A DNA stretch of 64,000 bases from Salinibacter altiplanensis (lineage in GTDB: Bacteria > Bacteroidota > Rhodothermia > Rhodothermales > Salinibacteraceae), in the NCBI RefSeq assembly GCF_002894645.1, contig NZ_NCQY01000030.1, positions 62,001 to 126,000 on the forward strand. The letters run 5' to 3'. The notes beneath the pieces were generated by a model. It searched no databases, was not told where the DNA came from, and saw only the letters and a program-made list of their open reading frames with translations. The position numbers and the translations under genes were made by a program. Below, piece by piece: positions 54,521 to 63,898 of this stretch; position 1 is the stretch's first letter, and every line of letters starts with the position of its first letter.

Positions 54521-54735
54521 TGGAGGATAAAAAGCGAGAAGAAGTCAGGGGACGTTGATTCATACGGCACTTCCGGAGAATCGATCGCCGCTTCTCCGTC
54601 GGACGAACCGAGCCCAGGGCCGTTCCCGGCCCGATCGGGCTCCCTTTCAGCCACAGCGGGCGCCCATGGCGCAGGGGATGGGCTCTGAGCCAGTCCCTGA
54701 ACGCCGATCACATTCCGTGTCGTGTGGCGGAGAGT

Positions 54736-56190
54736 TTAGGGCCCGGAGAAGTACCGGAGGAGGGCCGCCAGGAAGCTCTCTTTGCGATCCGTGAAGGGGG
54801 GGAGGACAGCCTGCACGAGCGACGCCCCGTACCGGCGCCGCAGCACCGATCGCTCGTTTGAGAAGGCCCGGAAGCCGGCCTCCCCGTGGCCCCGCCCGAT
54901 GCCGCTGTGCCCGGCCCCGCCGAAGGGGAGGTTGGGGTTCGCGTAGTGGAGAAAGCCTTCGTTGACGCACGTGCTTCCGGCCGTGGTGCGCCCCAGGATT
55001 GTCTCGACCGTCGTGTCGCGCTGGCTGAAGAGATACATCGACAGCGGGTTGGGGCGCTCGTTGATGATGCCGAGGGCCTCATCCACCGTCGACACGGGAA
55101 TGATTGGGAGGAGGGGGCCGAAGATTTCTTTCTGCATGACGGAGGTGTCCAGCGGCACGTCCGTGAGGATCGTGGGGCTTACGTATCGGGTCTCGGCGTT
55201 GGTCTGCCCGCCAAAGGCCACGGTGGCCCCTGCCGCGACGGCGTCCTCTAGCATTCCGACGACGCGGTCCAGGTGGCCGTCGTCGATCAGGCGGGTGTAG
55301 TCGTCACTGGCTCGTCGCAGTGCGGCCGTTGCGCCGTAAAACTGCTCGATGGTGTCGATCAGGCGGGCGACAAGCGCGTCGTGCACCGGGGCGCCGACGA
55401 GCACGTAGTCGGGGGCGATGCAGGTCTGCCCTGCGTTCGTGAACTTCGACCAGGCGATGCGCTGTGCCGCGAGGTCCAGGTCGGCAGTCTCGTCTACGAC
55501 CGCCGGCGACTTGCCCCCGAGCTCCAGCGTCACCGACGCCAGGTGGTCTGCCGCGGCCGTCATCACGAGCCGGCCGACCCGTGGGCTGCCGGTAAAATAC
55601 ACGTGGTCGTACGGCTGCTCCAAAAGGCCCTGCGCGACCTCCTTCGCACCGGTCAGCAGGGCCACCTCTCGCTCCTCGTACAGCTCGCCGATCAGCTTTT
55701 TGAGGACGATGTTCGTGTGGGGCGTCTTTTCGGAGGGCTTTAGCGTCACGCAGTTGCCCGCCGCGATGGCGCTGATCAGTGGAGCGAGCGTGAGTGTGAG
55801 GGGGTAGTTCCAGGGGGCGAGGATCAGCGCGACGCCCTTCGGCTCGTAGTGGATCTCCGAGCGGGTGCCTGTGAAGAAGACCGGACTGCTCCGCCGGGTC
55901 GGTGCCATCCACTCGTCGAGGTGGGCGATCGCGAACTGGGCCTCGTCCAGGAGGGGCTTCAGCTCCGTAAGATCCACCTCTGCCGGTGCCTTCCGAAAGT
56001 CAGCGTGGATGGCGTCCTGGAACTCGGTCCGGTACGTGCGGAGGCCATCGCAGAGGCGCCGGAGCTTGTCTTTGCGCTGGTCGGCCGAGGTGGCCCGGAC
56101 CGCCGGGGCGTGTGCCCGCTGGGCCGCAAACACGCGCTCAATGTCGTCGGCACTGGCGAAAGAGGAGGGCGGCGAGGCAGAGGTGCTCAT
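54736..56190 (-). CDS. Aldehyde dehydrogenase, class 3-like
   Basis: This NAD(P)-dependent enzyme oxidises aldehydes to carboxylic acids. The 484-residue chain shows the Rossmann segment VALILAPWNYPLTLTLAPL, GNCVTLKPSEKTPHTNIV, the glutamate motif TLELGGKSPAVVDE and the catalytic cysteine in FTNAGQTCIAPDYVLVG. The hydrophobic C-terminal end (SLVQAVLPPFTDRKESFLAA) resembles the extension of class 3 fatty-aldehyde or coniferyl-aldehyde dehydrogenases. The long upstream open frame is not coding; MSTSASPPSS at 56190 is the start. It is divergent from the nicotinamidase gene. Confidence 0.92.
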   Translation of the reverse strand: MSTSASPPSSFASADDIERVFAAQRAHAPAVRATSADQRKDKLRRLCDGLRTYRTEFQDAIHADFRKAPAEVDLTELKPLLDEAQFAIAHLDEWMAPTRRSSPVFFTGTRSEIHYEPKGVALILAPWNYPLTLTLAPLISAIAAGNCVTLKPSEKTPHTNIVLKKLIGELYEEREVALLTGAKEVAQGLLEQPYDHVYFTGSPRVGRLVMTAAADHLASVTLELGGKSPAVVDETADLDLAAQRIAWSKFTNAGQTCIAPDYVLVGAPVHDALVARLIDTIEQFYGATAALRRASDDYTRLIDDGHLDRVVGMLEDAVAAGATVAFGGQTNAETRYVSPTILTDVPLDTSVMQKEIFGPLLPIIPVSTVDEALGIINERPNPLSMYLFSQRDTTVETILGRTTAGSTCVNEGFLHYANPNLPFGGAGHSGIGRGHGEAGFRAFSNERSVLRRRYGASLVQAVLPPFTDRKESFLAALLRYFSGP

Positions 56191-56380
56191 CGGGACGGGG
56201 GGACGTAATTCGACGGGGTGCGTCTCGAACCTCTCCGCCGGAGGCCGTGATCCGCGCCTGACCGTTCGGCCCGCCCGGCAACACTGCGGTGCCTTTGCGA
56301 TTTGAAGTGAGGCCTTCGGAATCGAGTCGGTTCCGGCGTGCACCCGCGCATGTTCTCCAATCGATGACGCCCTGGTTTCC

Positions 56381-57007
56381 ATGGACGCGCTGCTGATTGT
56401 CGATCTCCAAAACGACTTCTGCCCCGGCGGTGCCCTTGCGGTGCCGGAGGGGGATACCATCGTGCCGACCGTGAATGTGCTGGCCGAGCGGTTCGACCCC
56501 GTCGTTCAGACGCAGGACTGGCACCCAGCCGGGCACCAGTCGTTCGCCTCGTCGCACCCGGAGCACGCCCCGATGGACGTAATCGAGGTGGACTACGGCG
56601 AGCAGGTCCTCTGGCCCGACCATTGCGTGCAGGGCACGGCGGGGGCCGCGTTTCACCCGGACCTCGACACGACCCACTCGGAGATGATTATCCGCAAGGG
56701 GTTCCGGCCCGAGATCGATTCGTACTCGGCGTTCTACGAAAACGACGGCGAGACCCCGACTGGCCTCGCGGGCTATCTGCGCGAGCGAGGCATCGACACG
56801 CTGTACGTGTGCGGCCTCGCCGCGGACTTTTGCGTCAAGTGGTCGGCCGTCGACGGGCGCAAGGAAGGGTTCGATGTGTATGTGATTGAGGACGCCACCC
56901 GTGGCATCGACCAGGACGGCTCGCTGGCCCAGGCCTGGGACGAGATGAATGAGGCCGGCGTGCAGGTCATCTCGTCGAAGGCCGCGGTGGACCTGGCCGC
57001 GGCGTAG
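56381..57007 (+). CDS. pncA: Nicotinamidase
   Basis: PncA hydrolyses nicotinamide to nicotinate in NAD salvage. The 208-residue isochorismatase-fold protein has the catalytic Asp in LLIVDLQNDFCPGGALAVPE, the metal site in QTQDWHPAGHQSFASSH and the nucleophile Cys in LYVCGLAADFCVKWSA. The start MDALLIVDLQ is clear. It is convergent with the P-loop kinase fusion gene; a CTCCCCA/TGGGGAG hairpin near 57014-57053 may help end its transcript. Confidence 0.95.
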   Translation: MDALLIVDLQNDFCPGGALAVPEGDTIVPTVNVLAERFDPVVQTQDWHPAGHQSFASSHPEHAPMDVIEVDYGEQVLWPDHCVQGTAGAAFHPDLDTTHSEMIIRKGFRPEIDSYSAFYENDGETPTGLAGYLRERGIDTLYVCGLAADFCVKWSAVDGRKEGFDVYVIEDATRGIDQDGSLAQAWDEMNEAGVQVISSKAAVDLAAA

Positions 57008-57134
57008 CGCCGACTCCCCACTGGCGAAACGGTGGCGCGTGGTCCTCTGGGGAGAATTCTTAGTCTCCGGAAAGAGGGCGGCCTTCCTGGAGCGCTGGGT
57101 ATGCAGGGAGGCTGTCGCTAGAAGGCGGCCCGTA

Positions 57135-58730
57135 TCAATTGGACAGCCGGATCAACGTCTTCAGAATGTTGAGCGTCGTCTGGGCGGGTGTCCCCTCGGT
57201 CCCCATCCGGACGTGGCGCGAATCCTCCAGGGCGTCGGGCGCCTCGTAGCGCTCGGTGAGCATCTCGAAGTCGTCGGCCCGGGCGTCGGAGGCCGTGGCA
57301 TCCCCAGTGGAGCGCCGGCGCAGGCGTTGCTTGAGTTCGTCGTCGGGGGCCGTGACCTCCACGAACACGTACGGCACGTCTGCGGCACGGAGGGCGGAGC
57401 GGAGTTGTGCCCGCTGTGCGGGGCGACTGAACGTCGCGTCGAGCACGGTGCCCTGGTGCCGCCGCGCCCGCTCCAGGGCTCGGGTGCGGAGCGTGGCGTA
57501 GGTGGCCTCTGTGGTGGCGTCGGCGTAGAGGCGCTCGCGCGTCGCGGCGTCGGGCCGCTGGTGGAGCGGGATGCCCATCTGCGTCTTGCGGACACGGTCG
57601 GAGGCGAGGTGGGGCCAGCCCAGGGCCCGGGCCACCGCCTCGGCCTGCGTGCTCTTGCCGGTGCCGGGCCGGCCCATCATCACCACCACGAGCGGCTCGG
57701 GGCCCGCCACGGCGTAGCGGAGGGCCAACTGGTAGCAGCGCCGCGCCTGAGCGCGACTGCGGGCCCGCTCGGCCGGGGGCACTTCGTCTTCGGTGGCCCG
57801 CAGGCCGTGCACCTTTCCCCGAATTTGGGCGCGCTGGCTTTTGTAGAAGGGAAGTAGGGTCCGGAGGGCGGGGTCGCTCAGCCCATCCGCCATCCGCCGC
57901 GCGAAGCGGCGGGACAGCTCCGGATGGCCCTTGCGGTCCAGGTCCATGGCCAAGAACGCCACGTCGCTCGCCACGTCGAGGTGCCGCAACTCGTCGTTGA
58001 ACTCCACGCAGTCGAAGATGGCGACGCGGTCGTCGGTCAGGTGGACGTGCTCCAGCCGCAGGTCGCCGTGGCCCTCTACGATGAATCCCTCAGCCCGGCG
58101 CCGGTGGAGAAGGGACGCCCGTTGGTCGTAAAAGTGGTCGGCGAAGAAGCGAAGCGCCTCGTGGGCCGGGCGTGAGAGGAGATGGCCCACGTGCCCCTGC
58201 GCCTCGGCCTCGGCGAAATTCCCCTCGGTCCCCGCGCGCAGCCGGTCGATTCGGCCCGCCTCGGCCCCCTCGGGCGTCGACGAGCACGACTCGTAAAAGT
58301 TGCAGAGCCTACGGGCGACCCGGTCGATGTCGGCGGCCGACGCGGCCCCGCGGGCGAGCCGATCCTCCAGGAACTGACTCGGCTCCAGGTAGCGCATCTG
58401 CACGGCCACCTCCACGACCGTGTCCGCGTCGGGGTCGCCGTCCACCCGGAGGCCATCATCGGTGTCGACGATGGGCACCACCCCTTCGTACGTGCCGGGG
58501 GCGAGGCGACGGTTGAGGCGGACCTCCTGCTCGCAGAAGTGTCGACGCCGCTCCAGGGTCGAGAAGTCGAGGTAGGCGAGCGAGACCGGCTTCTTGATCT
58601 TGTAGACCCGGGGCGGGACGAGGGCGACCAGGGAGATATGGGTCTGCTCAAACTCGATCTGATCCGGGTCGTGCGGATAGGCCGCGGGAGAGGAGAGGGC
58701 GTTTTTGAGGGCGGAGACGGACGGCGCCAT
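57135..58730 (-). CDS. Aminoglycoside phosphotransferase-like domain fused to P-loop (zeta-toxin-like) kinase
   Basis: The 531-residue protein has two kinase folds. Residues about 25-330 resemble the aminoglycoside phosphotransferase/choline kinase family, with catalytic-loop-like EGHGDLRLEHVHLTDDRVAI and then IFDCVEFNDELRHLDVASD. Residues about 345-525 are an AAA_33/zeta-toxin-like P-loop kinase with Walker A VVMMGRPGTGKSTQAEAVAR. Two-domain proteins of this arrangement occur widely in bacteria without an assigned substrate. It is 4 bp upstream of fadJ on the same strand and may be co-transcribed with beta-oxidation genes. Its substrate is not known. Confidence 0.85.
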   Translation of the reverse strand: MAPSVSALKNALSSPAAYPHDPDQIEFEQTHISLVALVPPRVYKIKKPVSLAYLDFSTLERRRHFCEQEVRLNRRLAPGTYEGVVPIVDTDDGLRVDGDPDADTVVEVAVQMRYLEPSQFLEDRLARGAASAADIDRVARRLCNFYESCSSTPEGAEAGRIDRLRAGTEGNFAEAEAQGHVGHLLSRPAHEALRFFADHFYDQRASLLHRRRAEGFIVEGHGDLRLEHVHLTDDRVAIFDCVEFNDELRHLDVASDVAFLAMDLDRKGHPELSRRFARRMADGLSDPALRTLLPFYKSQRAQIRGKVHGLRATEDEVPPAERARSRAQARRCYQLALRYAVAGPEPLVVVMMGRPGTGKSTQAEAVARALGWPHLASDRVRKTQMGIPLHQRPDAATRERLYADATTEATYATLRTRALERARRHQGTVLDATFSRPAQRAQLRSALRAADVPYVFVEVTAPDDELKQRLRRRSTGDATASDARADDFEMLTERYEAPDALEDSRHVRMGTEGTPAQTTLNILKTLIRLSN

Positions 58731-58734
58731 GCGT

Positions 58735-60894
58735 TTACGGGTAAAAGGTGGTGTCCTGATCGGCGTGGATGCGGAGGCGGTCGGCCGGGCGGAAGCGGGG
58801 ACCGTGTCGGTCGGTCAGGGCCTGAAGGGTGTCCACTACCGTGCCGGCCCCCTGGCGGTCGACGTGGCGGAAGGGCCCGCCCAGAAAGGGCGGGAAGCCG
58901 AGCCCAAAGACAGCCCCGAGGTCGCCGTCGATGGGGGCGCGGAGCACTTCGTCTTCGAGGCACCGCACGGCCTCGTTCACCATCATGAGGAGGAGGCGGT
59001 CCTGCACTGCATCGGCGGAGGGCGTGGACCGGGTCGAGGCGTCGCTGTGGTGGTACACCGCGTCGTGGACGCCCTGCGGCTCCTTGTCGGCGGCACCGTC
59101 GTCCGCGTCGTATTCGTAGAAGCCGCAGTCGGTCTTTTGGCCCAGCAGGTCAGCGTCCGCGAGCTGGGCCGCCCGGTCGCTGATGTCAATGCGCTCGGAA
59201 GAAAGGGCCTCGCCCATCACATCCGTAATCTTGGCCGCCACGTCCAGGCCCACCAGGTCGAACAATTCGAAGGGGCCCATCGGGATTCCGGCGTCTTTCA
59301 TTGCCTCGTCGACCGCCTCAATCTCGGCCCCGGCCTCGAAGAGCAGCAGGGCCTCGTTCATGTAGAGGGCGAGGATGCGGGTGGTGTAGAAGCCCGGGCC
59401 GTCGTTCACCACGATAACGGTCTTGTCCTGTGCAAGGCCCGCGGCGTAGGCGGTGGCCAATGCCTCCTCGGAGGTGTCCTCGGTGACGACGATCTCCAGG
59501 AGCGGAATGTCGGGGACGGGGGAGAAGTAGTGCATGCCGAGCACGCGAGACGGGTCGTCGACCCCTTCGGCAATGGTTGAGATGGGCAGTGCGGACGTGT
59601 TGGACGCCAGCACCGTGTCCTCGTCGACGACGGCCTCGACCTCCGACAGCACCGCGTGCTTAATCGACAGGTCTTCCGGCACGGCTTCGACCACGAGGTC
59701 GGCCGAGCGGAGCGGGGCGTAGTTGGCGGTCGGGGCGACTCGCTCCACGATCTGGTCCCGGGTGAAGGAGTTGATGATGCCCTTCTTCGCCTGCTTGGTC
59801 CCGGACTCCCAGATGCTCTTCTGGCCTTGAGACGCGAGCGCCAGCGACTGGTCCTTGAGCACGACGTCGAGTCCGTTCTGGGCCGACACCTGGGCGATGC
59901 CGCTGCCCATGAGGCCCGCTCCCAGCACGCCCAGGGTCTTGACTGGATGTGCCCGGTCGGGATCCGGATTTGTCTCTGCGTCCCGTTTGGCAAAAAAGAG
60001 GGAGACGAGGGCCTGGGATTCGGGCGTAAAGGCCAGCTCGCCAAAGCACTTCCGCTCCATGTCCAGGCCTGCCCCCAGCCCCTCCTCCATGCCTGTGCGC
60101 ACGACGTCGATGATGCGAGGGGGGGCGGGGTAGTTGCCCCGTGTGCGGCTCTCGGTTCGTGTGCGGGCCTGTCGGTAGAGGACGCGCCGGCTCACTGGGT
60201 TGCCCTCCAGCAGGCGGTCCCCGAACGACGGCTCGTCGCGGTCGACGGTCCGCTCGCCCGTGGCCAGCTGACGCGCCGCCCGCCGCGCCGCTGTGGGGAG
60301 GCCGGGCGCGTGGATCAGTGCATCGACCAGGCCGGTGCGCCGGGCCTTCTCTGGGTACGTGTTCTTGCCCGTAAGCATGAGCCCGAGGGCCCGTTGCACG
60401 CCCACGAGCCGCGGCAGAAGCTGGGTGCCGCCCCCGCCGGGCAGCAGGCCGAGCTGCACCTCCGGGAGGGCCAGCTTGGTCGCGTCGGCGGTGGACGCAA
60501 TCCGGTAGTCGCAGTTGAGGGCGAGCTCCAGGCCGCCCCCCATCACTGGGCCGTGGAGCGCGGCGACAGTCGGGACGGGGAGGCTCCGCAGCCGCTTCCC
60601 GAGGGCGTGGGCCTCGCGGCTCACGCGACGCGCCTCCGCCGGAATCTCAAACGCTTGCAACATCCTCAGGTCCGCCCCGACGATGAACGAGTCCGGCTTG
60701 CCGCTGGCAATGACGAGCCCTGACAGGTCGGCGTAGGTCTCGACCACGTCCAGGGCGTCAGAAAGGGCGTTTAGGGTGTCCCAAGAGATCTTGTTGACCG
60801 ACGCGTCGGGATCGTCGAGGTTGAGCGTCGCCACGCCGGCCTCGTCTACCGTCAGGGTCAGCAGATCCGTGGGTACGGAGAGGGCTGTGGGCAT
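58735..60894 (-). CDS. fadJ: Fatty-acid oxidation complex alpha subunit (enoyl-CoA hydratase / 3-hydroxyacyl-CoA dehydrogenase)
   Basis: FadJ performs the hydration and first oxidation after acyl-CoA dehydrogenation in beta-oxidation. The 719-residue protein has an N-terminal crotonase domain ([55 protein letters not shown]). The NAD-binding dehydrogenase domain follows ([20 protein letters not shown] and the catalytic region [19 protein letters not shown]), and then the C-terminal dimerisation domains. Its size and order match FadJ. It lies between fadI, 42 bp upstream, and the APH/P-loop fusion, and is likely in an operon with fadI. Confidence 0.95.
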   Translation of the reverse strand: MPTALSVPTDLLTLTVDEAGVATLNLDDPDASVNKISWDTLNALSDALDVVETYADLSGLVIASGKPDSFIVGADLRMLQAFEIPAEARRVSREAHALGKRLRSLPVPTVAALHGPVMGGGLELALNCDYRIASTADATKLALPEVQLGLLPGGGGTQLLPRLVGVQRALGLMLTGKNTYPEKARRTGLVDALIHAPGLPTAARRAARQLATGERTVDRDEPSFGDRLLEGNPVSRRVLYRQARTRTESRTRGNYPAPPRIIDVVRTGMEEGLGAGLDMERKCFGELAFTPESQALVSLFFAKRDAETNPDPDRAHPVKTLGVLGAGLMGSGIAQVSAQNGLDVVLKDQSLALASQGQKSIWESGTKQAKKGIINSFTRDQIVERVAPTANYAPLRSADLVVEAVPEDLSIKHAVLSEVEAVVDEDTVLASNTSALPISTIAEGVDDPSRVLGMHYFSPVPDIPLLEIVVTEDTSEEALATAYAAGLAQDKTVIVVNDGPGFYTTRILALYMNEALLLFEAGAEIEAVDEAMKDAGIPMGPFELFDLVGLDVAAKITDVMGEALSSERIDISDRAAQLADADLLGQKTDCGFYEYDADDGAADKEPQGVHDAVYHHSDASTRSTPSADAVQDRLLLMMVNEAVRCLEDEVLRAPIDGDLGAVFGLGFPPFLGGPFRHVDRQGAGTVVDTLQALTDRHGPRFRPADRLRIHADQDTTFYP

Positions 60895-60936
60895 GGGAGG
60901 GCATTGTGGAGGAGGAAGAGACGAACGTCCGGGATG

Positions 60937-62238
60937 CTACGAGGCCTGCCGCTCGACGAGGAGGGCGTGGCCCTGCCCGCCGGCCGCGCAGGCCGCCACG
61001 AGGGCCCATCGGCCGCCCTCGTCGTGGAGGCGGTTGACCGCGCTCATCACGAGGCGGGCCCCGGTGGCCCCGAACGGGTGCCCCAGGGACAGAGAGCCGC
61101 CCCGGGTGTTGAGACGGTCCACGTCCACCTCACCGACGGCCTCACTCCGGTTCAGGTGGTCCTCGGCGAACGCATCGGAGCGGAGCGCTTCGAGCACCGA
61201 CAGAACCTGCCCGGCGAAGGCCTCGTGGAGCTCGATCACATCGATGTCGTCGAGCGTGAGCCCGGCGTCATTGAGCACTTCGGGGATGGCGTACGCGGGT
61301 CCCAAGAGCAGTTCCGTCTCGGGGTCCTGCGCGACGTAGGAGTAGGTGCGGAGCGCGGCGCGCGGCGCAAAGCCCTCGGCCTCAGCCACCTCTTCTGCCA
61401 TCAGCAGTGTTGCCGAGGCGCCGTCCGTGAGGGCCGACGAGCTGCCCGCCGTGATGGTGCCGAAGGGCTTGACGAACGTGGGGGAGAGGTCCTGGAGCTG
61501 ATCCATCGAGGTGTCGTCCCGGATCACGTTGTCGGTCGTGATTGGGTCGAACTCCGGGGGGACGGCGGTGGGGGCGAGCTCCTCGTCGAGGCGCCCGTCG
61601 TCGCGGGCCGCGGCGGCCTTCTCGTGGGAGCGCAGTGCGTACCGGTCCTGGTCCGCCCGCGAGATTCCAAACGTTGCGGCGAGGCGGTCGGCACTCTCGC
61701 CCATCACCTCGCCGGTCGAAAACTCGGCGATGGCCGGTGTCTCGGGGAGCAGGTCGCCGGGGCTGAGGCCGTCGAGCAGCCCCAGGTAGTCGCCCGTGCT
61801 CTGGGCCTTGCGGGCCTGAAAAAGCCGCTTCCGGACGGGGCGCTTCAGGCGGACGGGCGGATCGCTGAGCGTCTCGGTGCCACCCGCAATCATGATGTCC
61901 ACCTGTCCGGCACGGAGCAGGTCCACGCCGCTGGTCACGGCCTGGTTGCTGGAGATGCAGGCCATCGTCACCGTGAAGGCAGGGACGTGGTTCGGAAGGC
62001 CGGCGGCGAGGGCGGCCTCCCGCGCCACGTTGCTCGTGTTGACGTCCTGCACCACCGTGCCCATTACGACGCGCTCGACCCGATAGGCGGGCAGGCCGGT
62101 TCGGGTAAGTAGGCGCCGGAGGACCATGTGCCCCATGTCGTAGGCCATAAGGTCGGCGTACCCGGTGCCGGCGCGCTGGAAGGGAAGCCGACAGCCGTCG
62201 ACGAAGACCGCGGTGCGGCCGGGAGAAGAGGCAGTCAT
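60937..62238 (-). CDS. fadI: Acetyl-CoA C-acyltransferase (3-ketoacyl-CoA thiolase)
   Basis: This thiolase releases acetyl-CoA in the last step of beta-oxidation. The nucleophilic Cys lies in FTVTMACISSNQAVTSGVDL, the active-site His in SLSLGHPFGATGARLV and the second Cys in LVAACAAGGQGHALLV. The 433-residue length fits the FadI branch. It precedes fadJ on the same strand, giving the usual alpha/beta pair. It is divergent from rlmB, with a 200-bp gap that should hold both promoters. Confidence 0.95.
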   Translation of the reverse strand: MTASSPGRTAVFVDGCRLPFQRAGTGYADLMAYDMGHMVLRRLLTRTGLPAYRVERVVMGTVVQDVNTSNVAREAALAAGLPNHVPAFTVTMACISSNQAVTSGVDLLRAGQVDIMIAGGTETLSDPPVRLKRPVRKRLFQARKAQSTGDYLGLLDGLSPGDLLPETPAIAEFSTGEVMGESADRLAATFGISRADQDRYALRSHEKAAAARDDGRLDEELAPTAVPPEFDPITTDNVIRDDTSMDQLQDLSPTFVKPFGTITAGSSSALTDGASATLLMAEEVAEAEGFAPRAALRTYSYVAQDPETELLLGPAYAIPEVLNDAGLTLDDIDVIELHEAFAGQVLSVLEALRSDAFAEDHLNRSEAVGEVDVDRLNTRGGSLSLGHPFGATGARLVMSAVNRLHDEGGRWALVAACAAGGQGHALLVERQAS

Positions 62239-62436
62239 TGAGAACTGGGGGGTTGGGAAAAGCAGGGATACTTATACGAGACGACGGGGGCCCCGTTCGG
62301 CCCAGCGCGAAAACAGGCCGAAGAGTGTGCCCTGTGCCGAACCACTACTTCCGCCTGCTGTTGCGTATTCTGGAGCAAAGTCCTGTACGGCCTCTTCTCC
62401 TTGTTTAACTGGATCCACCCCTCTCCCATCTCCAAT

Positions 62437-63198
62437 ATGAGCCCATCCGACACCTCCACTCTCATTGGCCGCGGCCCCGTTTTGGAAGCCCTGAAGCGCG
62501 ACGACCTTGGCGTCGAGAAGGTCATGCTCAAGCAGGATGTAAACGGTGCCCAGATTGGGGCCATCCGGTCGATTGCCGACGACCGGGGCACCCCCGTGCA
62601 GTATGTCCCGGAGGCCCGGCTGCGGCACGAGTCCGATGGGGCCACCCATCAGGGCGTCGTCGCCATCACGGCCCCGATCCAGTACCGGGAGGTGGACGCG
62701 ATGCTCTCCGAGATTGCCCCCACCTGGGACGCGGTGCAGACTGCCCAGCCGATGCTGCTCGTGATCGACCGCGTGACAGACCCCCGCAACTTCGGGGCGA
62801 TGCTGCGAAGTGCGGTGGCGGCGGGCACCGACGGCGTCATCGTGCCGACCCGCGAGATGGCCCCGCTGAACGCCGCTGCGATCAAGGCAAGCGCTGGAAC
62901 GGCGCCCCGGATTCCCATTGCCCGGAGCGATGACCTTCCGCGCGTGCTCACGCAACTCAAGGAGCGCAGCTATTTTGTCTATGGCGCGGAGGGCACCGCC
63001 GACACCCCGCTCTGGGAGGCCGACTGGGACCGACCCGTGGCGGTGGTGCTCGGGAGCGAGGGGGCGGGCCTGGCGCCGTCCGTGGCCGAGGTGTGCGACG
63101 AGCTGGTCTCCGTCCCGATGCGTGGCCCGGCCGAGTCGCTGAACGTCTCGGTGGCGACGGGCCTCCTGCTCTTTGCAGCGGCTCGGCCCCGGATGTAA
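62437..63198 (+). CDS. rlmB: 23S rRNA (guanosine-2'-O-)-methyltransferase RlmB (SpoU family)
   Basis: RlmB methylates the ribose of G2251 (E. coli numbering) in 23S rRNA. The 253-residue protein has an N-terminal RNA-binding substrate domain (LIGRGPVLEALKRDDLGVEK) and the SPOUT knot domain: LLVIDRVTDPRNFGAMLRSA, VVLGSEGAGLAPSV and VPMRGPAESLNVSVATGLLL, the three SpoU motifs. The start at 62437 (MSPSDTSTLIG) matches the family. An open frame reaches up to 62401. Confidence 0.94.
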   Translation: MSPSDTSTLIGRGPVLEALKRDDLGVEKVMLKQDVNGAQIGAIRSIADDRGTPVQYVPEARLRHESDGATHQGVVAITAPIQYREVDAMLSEIAPTWDAVQTAQPMLLVIDRVTDPRNFGAMLRSAVAAGTDGVIVPTREMAPLNAAAIKASAGTAPRIPIARSDDLPRVLTQLKERSYFVYGAEGTADTPLWEADWDRPVAVVLGSEGAGLAPSVAEVCDELVSVPMRGPAESLNVSVATGLLLFAAARPRM

Positions 63199-63898
63199 AT
63201 GGAGAGGCTCAGGGGAGATTGAAGAGGTCGGCAGCGAAGAACGTGTGGACCGTACACCAGATGTCGACGATCGGTCTGCACGTGTGTAGAAAAGGTCCAT
63301 ATGACCTTCGAATAGACGTATTCCTGGGTGTATACCTAGAACCCGTTTCAATTTCTGTCTCGGGGCTCCGAGCGGCAGTGAGGACCTGCACATCGCCTCC
63401 GGTCTTAGGCGGTCGCACTCTGAACGCACTTCACTGCACGGCAGCACTAGCTTCGCGTCGCTGGCGCTCAGGGCGCCCCACGACAGCCCTCGACCCGCCG
63501 ATTTTCGGCTCCTCGATGCTCGCTCTCTCCATCCGATCCAAACTCAAAACAGCTTCTGAGCGTTGTATACCAATGCTCCATTTTGGTGGCTGCACCTGCG
63601 CCTGTTCCGCCTCTCTGGAGCAGGCGTTTCGTTTGGCAGAGAGTGTCTGTCAGGGGCGGGTGCACGCCCCGAGATTTCGCAGGGATGGAGTCCCCCAATC
63701 AAGAGAATCCGCAGCACCGGCCCCCATCGCTTCCGGGTTTAAAGCTATGTATAACATGTCGATAATATACGCTGAACTGGACTCCCAAACAGTGTTGCTT
63801 TCGGGACTGCTCCCGTTCCCTTGAGGTAGAGAATCTTGAGGTGGAGAATTCTGAAATGCACGGTGGGGGAGCACTGCCGAGGCGCGTTTATTTTTACC
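63199..63898. other. Long region without a supported gene
   Basis: These 700 bp hold no gene I can support. GC is lower than in flanking genes and codon use in the open frames looks random. There is a small hairpin AAGGTC-CATAT-GACCTT at 63292-63308, an AT-rich patch with GATAATATA near 63757-63771, and a 15-bp imperfect tandem repeat (listed separately). It may be the relic of a lost gene or insertion. Confidence 0.5.
63820..63849. repeat. Tandem repeat, 15 bp x 2, one mismatch
   Basis: CTTGAGGTAGAGAAT is followed directly by CTTGAGGTGGAGAAT. It lies about 50 bp before the ATG of the partial gene at the right edge and could be a regulatory duplication. Confidence 0.8.

Noticed and set aside
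63093-63824. Open frame of 243 codons on the plus strand after rlmB
   Set aside because: It starts inside rlmB in another frame and runs into the gene-poor region. There is no signal peptide, domain or codon bias.
63889-63898. TATTTTTA as a leaderless promoter for the last partial gene
   Set aside because: It lies only 3 bp from the ATG, no -33 element is placed correctly, and AT-rich chance matches are common in this region.
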